Shown here: positions 52,720 to 61,175 of the stretch, one piece after another
Numbering within the stretch: the stretch's first letter is position 1
Layout of the letters: every line of letters starts with the position of its first letter
NCBI GenBank assembly: GCA_029007295.1
Contig: JAQXHN010000029.1
Location: forward strand, 1-63,898
DNA length: 63,898 nt
Origin: Clostridia bacterium
Lineage (GTDB): Bacteria; Bacillota; Clostridia; Oscillospirales; CAG-272
Direction: 5' to 3'
Program-made: the position numbers and the translations under genes
The notes under the pieces: generated by a model
The model's database searches: none
What the model was told of the DNA's origin: nothing
Seen by the model: only the letters and a program-made list of their open reading frames with translations

Positions 52720-53832
52720 ATGGCAACCTATGTAAATAACCATATACATACAATATATTCTTTCTCTCCCTATACTCCCGAAACCGCAGTGGAGGCGGCA
52801 GCAAAAAACGGACTTAAAACCGCCGGAATTATGGACCATGACAGCGTCGGCGGCGCAAGAGAGTTTATTGAAGCGGGGAAGAAATACGGTATGCCGATTA
52901 CCTGCGGAGTTGAATGTAGAGTAGATATGTCCAAAACTCGCTTAAACGGACTTCGCATAAACAATCCCGACCAGAAGTCGGTCGCATATGTGGCAATGCA
53001 CGGTATACCTCATCAGAACATTGAGAAGGTGGACGCATTTTTTGCGCCTTACCGCGAAAAGAGAAATATCCGAAACCGCAAAATGTGCGATAACATAAAT
53101 AAATTAACCGAAGCCTATGGCATTACGCTTGATTTTGACAAAGACGTACTTCCTCTGTCAACCGCTACAGTGACCGAAAGACATATTCTTTTTGCGTTGG
53201 CGAAGAAAATCACCGCCCGTTTTGATACGCCTGAAAAGGTCGTTGAATTCATAACGGGCGATATGGGTATTTCCTTGTCCGAAAAGGTTAAGGGACAGAT
53301 TTTGGGAGGCAGAGAAACTCCGAATTTCTACGAATACGACATTCTCGGCGCATTAAAGGGCAATATGGTTGAAAAATTCTATATTGATGCGACAGACGAA
53401 TGCCCCGACGTTTGCGAATTTATAAAAATGGTCCGTGAAAACGGCGGTGTTGCGGCATACGCATACCTCGGTGATGTTGGTGACAGCGTAACCGGCGACA
53501 AAAAAGCGCAGAAGTTCGAGGACGATTATCTTGATTTGCTGTTTGAGGTTCTTGATGAAAAGGGCTTTGACGCAGTAACCTTTATGCCTACGAGAAATAC
53601 TCCCGCACAGCTTGAGCGCTTGATGAATATGTGCCGTGAAAAGGGCTTTGCACAGATAAGCGGCGAGGATATCAATTCTCCCCGACAGGGCTTTATCTGC
53701 AAGGCTTATGAGGATCCGCGCTATGAGCACCTTGTCAAGGCCGCTTTCACTCTTATCGATTACGAAAACGAAGCAAGTAAGGGTGATATAGAGGCTGCAA
53801 TGGCAAAATATCCCGAGCTATTCAGAAGGTAA
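52720..53832 (+). CDS. PHP-domain metal-dependent phosphoesterase
   Basis: The PHP fold is recognised from NHIHTIYSFSPYTPE (metal His pair), GIMDHDSVGGAREF and CGVECRVD; later His residues (AMHGIPHQN) could complete the metal site. The 370-residue protein is longer than simple PHP phosphatases, with an alpha-helical insert (about 110-200). A start at 52687 is in frame but AAAGGAAAACAAT before the ATG at 52720 fits better. It follows the aldolase fusion gene in the same direction, so it may dephosphorylate or hydrolyse a product of that pathway. Confidence 0.75.
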   Translation: MATYVNNHIHTIYSFSPYTPETAVEAAAKNGLKTAGIMDHDSVGGAREFIEAGKKYGMPITCGVECRVDMSKTRLNGLRINNPDQKSVAYVAMHGIPHQNIEKVDAFFAPYREKRNIRNRKMCDNINKLTEAYGITLDFDKDVLPLSTATVTERHILFALAKKITARFDTPEKVVEFITGDMGISLSEKVKGQILGGRETPNFYEYDILGALKGNMVEKFYIDATDECPDVCEFIKMVRENGGVAAYAYLGDVGDSVTGDKKAQKFEDDYLDLLFEVLDEKGFDAVTFMPTRNTPAQLERLMNMCREKGFAQISGEDINSPRQGFICKAYEDPRYEHLVKAAFTLIDYENEASKGDIEAAMAKYPELFRR

Positions 53833-53928
53833 CATTATAAAGATAACATTTGTTATTCTTTGTTAATTTTGCACATACAATTATATAATAATTATACATA
53901 AAAGGTACATAATTTGTAAGTTATGCTT

Positions 53929-53973
53929 AATGTTATTAAAAAAAGCATATGAAAATGATTAATTAATAACATT
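53929..53973. repeat. Perfect inverted repeat upstream of an SLH gene
   Basis: AATGTTATTAA at 53929-53939 and its exact complement at 53963-53973 flank a 23-base A-rich spacer. It lies about 60 bases before the SLH gene ATG and ahead of the likely -10 (TACAAT near 53995). It could be an operator or a weak hairpin ending the PHP transcript. Confidence 0.5.
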
Positions 53974-54034
53974 CCATTTTCAACGTTTAATATGATACAA
54001 TACATATAACAAATTCAATAGGAGGATTTTTTTA

Positions 54035-55555
54035 ATGAAGAAAATCTCATTATTTCTCACGCTTGTAATGCTTCTTACGGCTTTTACTGCCGTATCTGTC
54101 AATGCAGGTATCGGATATGTTGTAGAACTCGGAGACATTAATATGCCTATTGCAACTCCCACAGTTGACGGTGTAGTTAATTCTGACGAAGGCTGGTCCT
54201 CAAACTATCTGTTTGACCAGTATTCAACATGTCCTTTCTGGGCGCACAATGCAATGACCTCTACAGGCGATATGTATTTTGCATACTCCGCAGAGGGTAT
54301 CTACTATGCAACGGTTATTACCGAGCTGAATCACTTAAATGCGCCTAATCAGAACGGTGATCCGACAGACTACGACGGAAATTCATTTGTTTATTCCACC
54401 GGTCTTGACGATGTCAATCCCAAGATAATTGAAACCGAAAATACCGAAACGGGAGACATCGAAACCGAATATAAGTATGTTTACGGATTTAACGGCGATG
54501 TCGTAACATTTATGATTGACCCGAATACTGCGCTCCTTAACGCAGGCTATACCGGAAACAACGATTATACTCCTTGGTATAATGTAGGTCTTTTTAAAGA
54601 CGGTACGGCAAAGATGTACCGTTCACAGGTAAATGAAGGCTATCTTACTGAAGAGGACGGCGTTAAGGTTGCGGCAACCGCAAAGGAAGACCTTTCCGGC
54701 TGGACTATGGAGGCGTTCATTCCTTGGTCTGTAATAGTTGAGGATATTTACGCTCTTTCCTTCGGAGATGTAGATATTTCCGTTGACGAGATTTCGGCAC
54801 AGGGCTATATGTGCAAAGCGGCAATTATGTATATGGACCGTTTTAATGATGTTGAGGCCGGCGCAGTTGACACCTGGGGCCGCTGGATTACCGTTTGCGA
54901 GCGTTCATTTGACGGTACTCCCGGTTTCATATCCTCCGGCGACTGCCTTAAAACACTCGGCTTAACGCTTATTAACGCTTCCAATAATCCTTTCGAGGAT
55001 GTTGAAGAAGGAAAATGGTACTACGATGCTGCAATTTGGTGCAATAACAAGGGCTTTATAACAGGAACAAGCAAAACAACATTTGCACCTAACAATAAGC
55101 TTACAAGAGCACAGTTTGTTCAGATCCTTGCAAAGGTTGCAGGAGCAGACCTCAATAGTATAGTATACACGGATAAGTTCACCGACGTGCCTGACGGAAA
55201 GTGGTTCACAAAGGCTGTTCTTTGGGCGGTTGACAACCAGATTACCAGCGGTATCGGCGGCGGAAAGTTCGGTCCTAACAATTATGTAAGTCGTCAGCAG
55301 CTCGCTACGTTTATCTATACTTATGTTAAGTCAATCGGCGCAAATGTTTCAAAATTAGCCGATATTACCGGTTATACCGACTACAGTTCTGTAGCAACTT
55401 GGGCAAGAACTCCTCTTGCATGGGCTGTAGGAGCAGGACTTATTAACTCAACAAGCACTACCGCAAAGACCCTTTCTCCCAATGGAATAGCAACAAGAGG
55501 TCAGGCAGCGCTTATTATTAAGAATCTCTACGAAAATATTATTGACAAAAAGTAA
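54035..55555 (+). CDS. Secreted protein with carbohydrate-binding-like domain and three SLH repeats
   Basis: A clear signal peptide (about 1-24, MKKISLFLTLVMLLTAFT) is followed by a beta-rich domain (about 30-310) that resembles family 9 carbohydrate-binding modules or DOMON-like folds (ATPTVDGVVNSDEGWSSNY and GWTMEAFIPWSVI). Residues about 320-500 are three SLH repeats with the WYYDAAIW, TRAQFVQIL and FTDVPDGKWF signatures. It should be held on the cell surface and bind glycans; the ligand is unknown. AGGAGG precedes the ATG. Codon bias is strong and the leader is long, as expected for an abundant surface-layer protein. Confidence 0.85.
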   Translation: MKKISLFLTLVMLLTAFTAVSVNAGIGYVVELGDINMPIATPTVDGVVNSDEGWSSNYLFDQYSTCPFWAHNAMTSTGDMYFAYSAEGIYYATVITELNHLNAPNQNGDPTDYDGNSFVYSTGLDDVNPKIIETENTETGDIETEYKYVYGFNGDVVTFMIDPNTALLNAGYTGNNDYTPWYNVGLFKDGTAKMYRSQVNEGYLTEEDGVKVAATAKEDLSGWTMEAFIPWSVIVEDIYALSFGDVDISVDEISAQGYMCKAAIMYMDRFNDVEAGAVDTWGRWITVCERSFDGTPGFISSGDCLKTLGLTLINASNNPFEDVEEGKWYYDAAIWCNNKGFITGTSKTTFAPNNKLTRAQFVQILAKVAGADLNSIVYTDKFTDVPDGKWFTKAVLWAVDNQITSGIGGGKFGPNNYVSRQQLATFIYTYVKSIGANVSKLADITGYTDYSSVATWARTPLAWAVGAGLINSTSTTAKTLSPNGIATRGQAALIIKNLYENIIDKK

Positions 55556-55645
55556 TTTTCGAAACCGAATAATCGGACGGGAAACGCCGTAGCAAGCTAA
55601 GGCTTCAATTTTGAATCCGCTTAAGCGGCACTTACGCTAAAAAAC

Positions 55646-55681
55646 AAGGGTACGATGGATTATTAATTCTGTCGTACCCTT
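55646..55681. terminator. Hairpin behind the SLH gene
   Basis: AAGGGTACGA at 55646-55655 pairs with TCGTACCCTT at 55672-55681. A good T-run (TTGTTTTTTAG) is present only on the minus strand, so its role as terminator of the plus-strand SLH gene is uncertain. Confidence 0.5.
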
Positions 55682-55767
55682 ATTGTAATGTATACTTTAC
55701 ATATATTGACAAAATAATATTATTTTGATAATATAGTAGTATAAATAATACATCTAAAGGACTCAAA

Positions 55768-57033
55768 ATGAAGCTGTACAGAATATTTTTCTTTATTTCG
55801 GTTACTGCACTGCTGATATCAGCGTCAATAAATATTGTCCTTGCCAAAGAGATAAAACAGGAGGGCGATTTCAAATATACCGTTGAGGATCAGTCGGCTA
55901 CTGTTATTGAATATACGGGAAAAGACGAAACCGTTAAGGTTCCGAACTTTTTTCACGGTATACCGGTAAATTCCATAGCAAAGGGCGTATTTATGTCCGG
56001 CATTAAGATAGTTTATCTTCCCGATACAATTACGGAAATCGAAGAAGGCGTTTTCGGAAAAGGGGTAAGTGTGGTTTTTTCTCAGGGGGGAACAACCTTC
56101 GAAACCTCTCACTGCTGGGACGACGGAGCAGTTGTTGTTAATTCAACCTGCCAAAGCGAGGGAACAAAGAGGTTTAGATGCTTGATTTGCGGTGAAACTA
56201 AGGAAGAAAAACTGCCGTTTGCTCCTCATAAGTGGGATAAGGGAATATTAACCTTTGCGCCTAACTGTACAGATAACGGGATAATAGAATATAAATGTAC
56301 CGTTTGCGGTGAAAAAGAGCTTGAGATGCTTGAGCCTGACGGAAATCACGAATATGACAGTGTGTGCGATAAGGAATGTAATATTTGCAAAAGCAAGAGA
56401 GAAGCCGAGCACAGCATAGGCTCAAGAATATTTTTCGACGCCGACGGTCATTATGGATATTGCCGAATTTGCAAAGAAAAATCAAATAATGAAGCGCATA
56501 CCTATGAAACGGATTCAGAGGGTAACAGTGTATGCTCCGTTTGCGGATATGTCGGAAAAACGGCGGAGAACCATAAACATCACCTAACAAAAATCGAAAA
56601 AATCGTACCTAATTGCACAGAGCCCGGAAATACGGAATATTATCGGTGCAGCGGCTGCAATGAGATCTTTTCGGACGCCGAGGGTCTGAATAAATTAGAT
56701 AAAGAAAGCGTCCTTATTCCCGCTTTGGGACATAAAATTGTGACGCTCGACGCTGTTTTGCCCACCGATTCAAAAGACGGTAAGAGTAAAAAAATGTATT
56801 GCAGCGTATGCGGCGCAGTAATTCTCGATAATTACATAATTCCGAAAACCGAAAAAGCAAATGATAAAGACGTATTAACCGAAGAGCAGTCAACAAAGTC
56901 CGATTCAATCGATGAAGCTGCAAAAAACAGCACGGATTCAAATGGCAGAATATTTGCTTATATCGGAATTGTAATATGCTGCGGCTTTGCTATCGGAGCT
57001 CTTATCATGATAATAAGGGGGAAGAAAAAATGA
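55768..57033 (+). CDS. Cys-rich single-pass surface protein with C-x-x-C repeats
   Basis: The 421-residue protein has a signal peptide (about 1-26), a domain like one unit of a BspA-type leucine-rich repeat (about 30-110, with VPNFFHGIPVNSIAKGVF and LPDTITEIEEGVF), then at least five zinc-ribbon-like units with C-x-x-C pairs (FRCLICGE, YKCTVCGE, CNICKS, YCRICKE, CSVCGY, YRCSGCNE, YCSVCGA). A C-terminal membrane segment (about 394-416) ends in RGKKK. The same Cys-repeat type occurs in the large partial protein at 61176. Its stop overlaps the start of a PqqD-like gene (ATGA), so the two are coupled. Function unknown. Confidence 0.75.
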   Translation: MKLYRIFFFISVTALLISASINIVLAKEIKQEGDFKYTVEDQSATVIEYTGKDETVKVPNFFHGIPVNSIAKGVFMSGIKIVYLPDTITEIEEGVFGKGVSVVFSQGGTTFETSHCWDDGAVVVNSTCQSEGTKRFRCLICGETKEEKLPFAPHKWDKGILTFAPNCTDNGIIEYKCTVCGEKELEMLEPDGNHEYDSVCDKECNICKSKREAEHSIGSRIFFDADGHYGYCRICKEKSNNEAHTYETDSEGNSVCSVCGYVGKTAENHKHHLTKIEKIVPNCTEPGNTEYYRCSGCNEIFSDAEGLNKLDKESVLIPALGHKIVTLDAVLPTDSKDGKSKKMYCSVCGAVILDNYIIPKTEKANDKDVLTEEQSTKSDSIDEAAKNSTDSNGRIFAYIGIVICCGFAIGALIMIIRGKKK

Positions 57034-57293
57034 AAATAAAGGACGGCTTCATTATGCGTGAAATTGACGGGGTCGGTATTGTTATTCCTGTCGGGAACAC
57101 AAATGTCAGCTTTAACGGAATTTGTAAGCTGAATAAAACCTGTACCGATATATGGCATGGAATAGAAAACGGCCTGTCTGTATGCGAAATAGCAAATCAG
57201 TTAACCGATAAATATAAAATTGATTCGGACAATGCAAAGAACGATGTGGAGCAAGCTATCAATCGGCTGAAAAACGAAGGCTTTATCGAATAA
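57030..57293 (+). CDS. PqqD-family protein (RiPP recognition element fold)
   Basis: The 87-residue protein (FIMREIDGVGIVIPVG, the SFNGICKLNKTCTDIWHGIENG segment and a C-terminal helix with SDNAKNDVEQAINRLKNEGFIE) matches the PqqD/RRE fold that binds leader peptides in RiPP pathways. The ATGA overlap with the upstream gene fixes the start at 57030. No radical SAM enzyme, cyclase, protease or obvious precursor peptide lies within several kb. Orphan PqqD proteins also occur near sugar kinases or S-layer genes, and the role here is not known. Confidence 0.8.
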   Translation: MKIKDGFIMREIDGVGIVIPVGNTNVSFNGICKLNKTCTDIWHGIENGLSVCEIANQLTDKYKIDSDNAKNDVEQAINRLKNEGFIE

Positions 57294-57355
57294 ATCGTAA
57301 ATAGAATAATTTAGTAATTAAATAATACAATATAAAAAAAGAAGGGAGACAGTCA

Positions 57356-57976
57356 ATGAAGGTTTTAATGTTAAACGGAAGTCCTCATGCACACGGTGTA
57401 ATCGATACGGCGCTGTGTGAAATGAAGAGCGTACTTGCCTTTGAAAGAATTGACGCAGAAATATTTTGGGTCGGAACAGAGCCAGTCAGAGGATGTATTG
57501 CCTGTCACGGATGTAACGGCGCCGGTAAATGTGTATTTGACGACAGGGTAAATGAATTTATTGAAAAAGCAAAAACAGCCGACGGATTCGTATTCGGCTC
57601 GCCTGTTCATTATGCGGCGCCCTCAGGTGCGATATGCTCGTTTCTCGACAGAGCATTTTATGCAGGGGGAAGGAATTTTAAATACAAGCCGGGTTGCTCC
57701 GTAGTCTCATGCAGACGTGGAGGCGCGTCGAGCACATTTGACGTTTTGAACAAGTACTTTACAATATCGAATATGCCTATGGTATCTTCGCAGTATTGGA
57801 ATATGGTTTACGGTTCAAATGCAAATGAAGCAAGACGAGATGAAGAGGGAATGCAAACCGTAAGAACTCTTGCACGCAACATGGCATGGCTGCTGAAATC
57901 TATCGAAGCGGGAAAAAAGGCGGGATTGGATATGCCTAAGCTCGAGGAGCCTAAAAGAACAAATTTTATAAGGTAA
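57356..57976 (+). CDS. NADPH-dependent FMN reductase / iron-sulfur flavoprotein family
   Basis: The 206-residue flavodoxin-like protein begins VLMLNGSPHAHGVID, the FMN phosphate loop, and includes GCIACHGCNGAGKCVFDD, where a compact C-x-x-C-x-x-C-x5-C set suggests an iron-sulfur cluster or redox disulfide, then the FGSPVHYAAPSG flavin loop. The family reduces flavin, quinones or nitro compounds with NADPH. GGGAGA precedes the ATG; the PqqD-like gene ends 62 bases upstream, so they may share a transcript. No signal peptide. Confidence 0.88.
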   Translation: MKVLMLNGSPHAHGVIDTALCEMKSVLAFERIDAEIFWVGTEPVRGCIACHGCNGAGKCVFDDRVNEFIEKAKTADGFVFGSPVHYAAPSGAICSFLDRAFYAGGRNFKYKPGCSVVSCRRGGASSTFDVLNKYFTISNMPMVSSQYWNMVYGSNANEARRDEEGMQTVRTLARNMAWLLKSIEAGKKAGLDMPKLEEPKRTNFIR

Positions 57977-58062
57977 AAATCATTAATTGTTGAACATTCA
58001 TATAATCTTAATAATTATGATGTAGAATAATTATGAAAATAAATTATTTAGGAGGAAAAACG

Positions 58063-58416
58063 ATGTTTTTCTCAAAAGATATTAATGCAAAAATTGATTC
58101 GTGGGAAGAAAAGGGCAATCTCGGTAAAATAATTAAGGTAGCACAGACCGACGATAACGAGGATGTCCGTTGTAAGGCGTACAGCGCCATGGGACGTTTG
58201 CGTGCGAAGGAGTCCGTTGAGGCGCTTCTTGCATGTCTGCGTACGGACGAAACCGAAAAGGTTAAGCTTGCTGTGTGCGACGCGCTCAGCCATGTAGCGA
58301 CAAAGGCTGAGTTCGATACGATTTTTCATGCGGCGGATAATGAGCCGAATGAGAAAATTTCAGAAGCTTTAAAGGCGGCTGCCGTTGCCGCAAAGGAACG
58401 CACTCCCCGTTGGTAA
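58063..58416 (+). CDS. Small HEAT-repeat protein
   Basis: The protein of about 117 residues consists of alpha-helical HEAT/PBS-type repeats (NEDVRCKAYSAMGRLRAKESVEALLACLRTDETEKVKLAVCDALSHVA). HEAT repeats serve as protein-binding scaffolds. AGGAGG precedes the ATG at 58063; an earlier in-frame start at 58033 is less likely. The rhodopsin-transducer-like gene begins 12 bases after the stop, suggesting a functional pair. No specific function can be assigned. Confidence 0.75.
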   Translation: MFFSKDINAKIDSWEEKGNLGKIIKVAQTDDNEDVRCKAYSAMGRLRAKESVEALLACLRTDETEKVKLAVCDALSHVATKAEFDTIFHAADNEPNEKISEALKAAAVAAKERTPRW

Positions 58417-58428
58417 TAAGGAGACAAT

Positions 58429-58797
58429 ATGGAAAAGGGCAAGAAAAACTGGGTGTTTGCCGACGGCGAATTACCGCCAAAGGACGGCACCGAAATAGAA
58501 GCGCACGAGTCTTTAATGATACTGAATCTAAACGAAGAAACCGCAACGGTTAAGATGAGCTTCTACTTTGAGGACAGAGCTCCCGTTGAGAATATAACGG
58601 TTAAGGTTGAGGGTAAAAGAGTAAAGTGCAACAGGCTCGACAGACCTGTCGGCGAAGAAGGCTACAAGGTACCGTTCGGTCAGTATGCATTGGTGCTTAA
58701 CAGCGATGTTCCGGTATTTGCCGTATTCGGACGCCTTGATACACGTCAGGCGAATATGGCGTTTTACACTGTACAGGGACACAATTACGAAGACTGA
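58429..58797 (+). CDS. Sensory rhodopsin transducer-like protein (ASRT family)
   Basis: The 122-residue beta-rich protein matches the Anabaena sensory rhodopsin transducer family: W-x-F-ADGELPP at the start, EAHESLMILNLNEE, YFEDRAPVENITVKV and RLDTRQANMAFY near the end. In Anabaena the soluble tetramer binds the rhodopsin; in heterotrophs without rhodopsin its role is unknown, though a carbohydrate-related or regulatory function has been considered. No rhodopsin gene is in this window. It follows the HEAT gene by 12 bases and is followed by a hairpin terminator. Confidence 0.85.
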   Translation: MEKGKKNWVFADGELPPKDGTEIEAHESLMILNLNEETATVKMSFYFEDRAPVENITVKVEGKRVKCNRLDRPVGEEGYKVPFGQYALVLNSDVPVFAVFGRLDTRQANMAFYTVQGHNYED

Positions 58798-58802
58798 AAA
58801 AC

Positions 58803-58830
58803 AGGGCGTAGCATTACGCCCTTGATTTTT
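58803..58830 (+). terminator. Terminator behind the ASRT-like gene
   Basis: AGGGCGTA at 58803-58810 pairs with TACGCCCT at 58815-58822, followed by TGATTTTTG. Confidence 0.65.
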
Positions 58831-58860
58831 GAAGGTACAGTGTTTAATATACTGTATACC
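58822..58860 (+). promoter_or_regulatory. nagB promoter with an overlapping inverted repeat
   Basis: TTGATT (58822-58827) and TAATAT (58845-58850) are 17 bases apart. GGTACAGT (58834-58841) and ACTGTATACC (58851-58860) form an imperfect inverted repeat around the -10, which is where a repressor operator would lie. Confidence 0.5.
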
Positions 58861-58889
58861 GTATAACAAACAGAAAGGCAAATTCCAAA

Positions 58890-59660
58890 ATGGCAATATT
58901 AAAAGAATTTAAAAAAGACAAATTAACCGTAAAAATCATGGACAACCGCGATACAATGGGCGCAGTATGCGCACATGATGCGGCGAAGCTGATAAGAGAG
59001 CTCCTTTCCGAAAAGGAGGAAATAAATGTTATATTTGCAGCGGCGCCTTCTCAGAACGAGACTCTTTCTCATTTAATTGATGAAAAGGACATTGACTGGA
59101 CCAGAGTAAATGCCTTCCACATGGATGAGTATATAGGACTCCCAAAGGATGCGCCCCAGGGCTTTGGCAATTTTCTCAACGAGCATATTTTTAAGCACCT
59201 TCCGTTTAAAAGCGTCAACTATCTTGCTCCCGATATCAATGACCCCGAGGGCAGCTGTGAGAGGTATTCACGTCTTCTTCGCAAATTCCCGACAGATATT
59301 GTTATGATGGGAATCGGTGAAAACGGACACATTGCCTTCAATGATCCGCCGGTTGCCGACTTCAACGACGCCAAGCTTGTAAAGATTGTCGAGCTTGATC
59401 CCGTCTGCCGTAAACAGCAGGTAAACGACGGATGCTTTGCGTCTCTTGATTTGGTTCCGACGCATGCGCTTACACTTACTGTTCCGGCGCTTACCTGTGC
59501 AAAAGCTCTTTTCTGCACAGTTCCGGCACCGACAAAGGCAAAGGCGGTATACGATACGGTTAATAATCCTGTATGCAACGAGCAATGTCCCGCAACCGTA
59601 ATGCGTTTACATGATAATGCTACAATGTATCTGGAGCCGGATTCCGCCTCCATGCTGTAA
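58890..59660 (+). CDS. nagB: Glucosamine-6-phosphate deaminase
   Basis: NagB converts glucosamine 6-phosphate to fructose 6-phosphate and ammonia. The 256-residue protein has the substrate loop in FHMDEYIGL, the MMGIGENGHIAFNDP active-site segment and the later CNEQCPATVMRLH stretch. It is alone on its transcript, with no nagA or PTS gene nearby. Together with the GH20 enzyme at 2.7-4.5 kb it indicates use of amino sugars. AGAAAGGCAAATTCC precedes the ATG. Confidence 0.94.
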   Translation: MAILKEFKKDKLTVKIMDNRDTMGAVCAHDAAKLIRELLSEKEEINVIFAAAPSQNETLSHLIDEKDIDWTRVNAFHMDEYIGLPKDAPQGFGNFLNEHIFKHLPFKSVNYLAPDINDPEGSCERYSRLLRKFPTDIVMMGIGENGHIAFNDPPVADFNDAKLVKIVELDPVCRKQQVNDGCFASLDLVPTHALTLTVPALTCAKALFCTVPAPTKAKAVYDTVNNPVCNEQCPATVMRLHDNATMYLEPDSASML

Positions 59661-59663
59661 TTC

Positions 59664-59714
59664 CAAAATAAATAAAACCCGGATTGAATTAAACTGATTA
59701 TTCAATCCGGGTTT
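59664..59714 (-). terminator. Terminator between nagB and ttcA-like gene
   Basis: AAACCCGGATTGAAT at 59675-59689 pairs with 59700-59714. The minus-strand side is followed by TTATTTATTTTGG and fits the ttcA-like gene; it may also stop the nagB transcript. Confidence 0.75.
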
Positions 59715-59731
59715 ATGTTATTACCGTTAGT

Positions 59732-60460
59732 TTATTTTACCTGCCAGCCGTCTATGTCGGATTTTTGCATTGCTCCGAACACACGGTGTTTAAATCCCTT
59801 ATGCTCCTTTTCAATTGACGCAATAAGCTGTTTTACCGTTTCTCTTTCGGTATGCTTGTCGGCGGGGCAGGGATTGAAGAAGACGGGTAAAGCGTTTTTC
59901 GATGAAAAATATTTCAGATATTTTTCGGGAACAAGCGACATAGGACGGATTACCGTAATGTCTGTCCTGTCGAGATACGTAACCGGCAAAAAGGCGCCGA
60001 GTCGTCCCTCGTGAATCAAATTAAGCATAAAGGTTTCAACTAAATCGTCAAAGTGATGACCGAGCGCAACCTTGTTACAGCCCGTATTCTTTGCCGCCTC
60101 GTTAAGCATGCCCCTGCGCATTTTAGCACATAAGGAGCATGGATTTTTTTCCTTGCGGATGTCAAAAAGCAGCTCTCCGAGATTTGAAGGAATTATTTTA
60201 TATTCAATTTCAAGCTCATTGCACAGCTTTTGAATTCCGGTGAAATCCGAGCCCTCATATCCCATATCGACGGTAATTGCAACTAACGAGAATTTTTTAG
60301 GATAAAATACGGATAGTGCGTGCAGTGCACAAAGCAGGGAAAGGGAATCCTTCCCTCCGGAAAGACCTATCGCTATTTTATCGCCGTCTTCTATCATTTT
60401 ATAGTCGTCAACACAGCGTCTTACATGGCTGAGCAGACGCCTCATTCCGATAAATTCCAA
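59732..60460 (-). CDS. TtcA/TtuA-family tRNA thiolation ATPase
   Basis: The 242-residue PP-loop ATPase has the pyrophosphate-binding motif GLSGGKDSLSLL, the first Cys pair in CSLCAKMRRG and GHHFDDLVETFMLN. Enzymes of this family insert sulfur into tRNA (2-thiocytidine 32 in TtcA) with an iron-sulfur cluster bound by the two Cys and one more. The start is a TTG at 60460 with GAGG seven bases upstream (60469-60472); an ATG at residue 6 is the alternative. It is transcribed alone and opposite to the flanking genes. Confidence 0.85.
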   Translation of the reverse strand: MEFIGMRRLLSHVRRCVDDYKMIEDGDKIAIGLSGGKDSLSLLCALHALSVFYPKKFSLVAITVDMGYEGSDFTGIQKLCNELEIEYKIIPSNLGELLFDIRKEKNPCSLCAKMRRGMLNEAAKNTGCNKVALGHHFDDLVETFMLNLIHEGRLGAFLPVTYLDRTDITVIRPMSLVPEKYLKYFSSKNALPVFFNPCPADKHTERETVKQLIASIEKEHKGFKHRVFGAMQKSDIDGWQVK

Positions 60461-60551
60461 ACTTATACCTCATTTCGATAATATATCCGGGTAATTGTAG
60501 CATATAATTTGCTTAAAGTAAACTATATTTTTTAAAATTTTGAGGTGTAAT

Positions 60552-61112
60552 ATGGCTATAAAAATCTTTATTGATCAGGGACATAATTACGGGAATCCGA
60601 ATGCAGGAGCCGAGGGAAACGGATATACCGAGCAGGATTTAGTCTATGAAATAGGAATTATGCTAAGAGATATGCTTAACGGTAATCCGGAATTCGAGGC
60701 AAGAACGTCAAGAAATTCTAAGGAAGAAATACTCGGCACAACAAATGCCGAAAGTCTGAAAATCCGTGTTGACAATGCAAACAGCTGGGGCGCAGATTAT
60801 TTTATCAGCCTTCATGCGAACGCTTCCGTTATCGAAAGCGCAACAGGCTGTGAGGGATATGTGTATTCATTAAACAGCGTTGCCGAGGATTTTTCCTCTT
60901 CACTTCTGACGGGTCTGTCGGAAAGCACCGGGATTCCCGGCAGAGGAGTATTTGCAAGACCGACCCTTTATGTTCTGAGAAAAACAAATATGCCCGCAAC
61001 GCTGATTGAGCTCGGATTTATTACAAATAAAAATGAAGCTGAATTAATGTATACAAGGCCGGATTTGTTTGCACAGGGCTTGTATAACGGAATTATAACA
61101 TATTTTGAATAA
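60552..61112 (+). CDS. N-acetylmuramoyl-L-alanine amidase (amidase 3)
   Basis: The protein of about 186 residues is a single amidase 3 domain: IFIDQGHNYGNPNAGAEGNGYTEQDL contains the first zinc His and Glu, FISLHANA the second His and TLIELGFITN the catalytic Glu. It cleaves the bond between muramic acid and the peptide stem of peptidoglycan. No signal peptide or wall-binding domain is visible, so it could act at lysis, in sporulation (CwlD-like) or as an endolysin remnant. GAGGTG precedes the ATG at 60552; a TTG at 60540 is in frame. Confidence 0.88.
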   Translation: MAIKIFIDQGHNYGNPNAGAEGNGYTEQDLVYEIGIMLRDMLNGNPEFEARTSRNSKEEILGTTNAESLKIRVDNANSWGADYFISLHANASVIESATGCEGYVYSLNSVAEDFSSSLLTGLSESTGIPGRGVFARPTLYVLRKTNMPATLIELGFITNKNEAELMYTRPDLFAQGLYNGIITYFE

Positions 61113-61116
61113 ACTA

Positions 61117-61145
61117 TTGAAAAAATAATACAAATATGATAAAAT
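61117..61145 (+). promoter_or_regulatory. Promoter of the large CHAP-lysozyme gene
   Basis: TTGAAA and TAAAAT with a 17-base spacer, about 30 bases before the ATG at 61176. Confidence 0.6.
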
Positions 61146-61175
61146 AATACATAATACTGTATTGAGGAATGTCAA

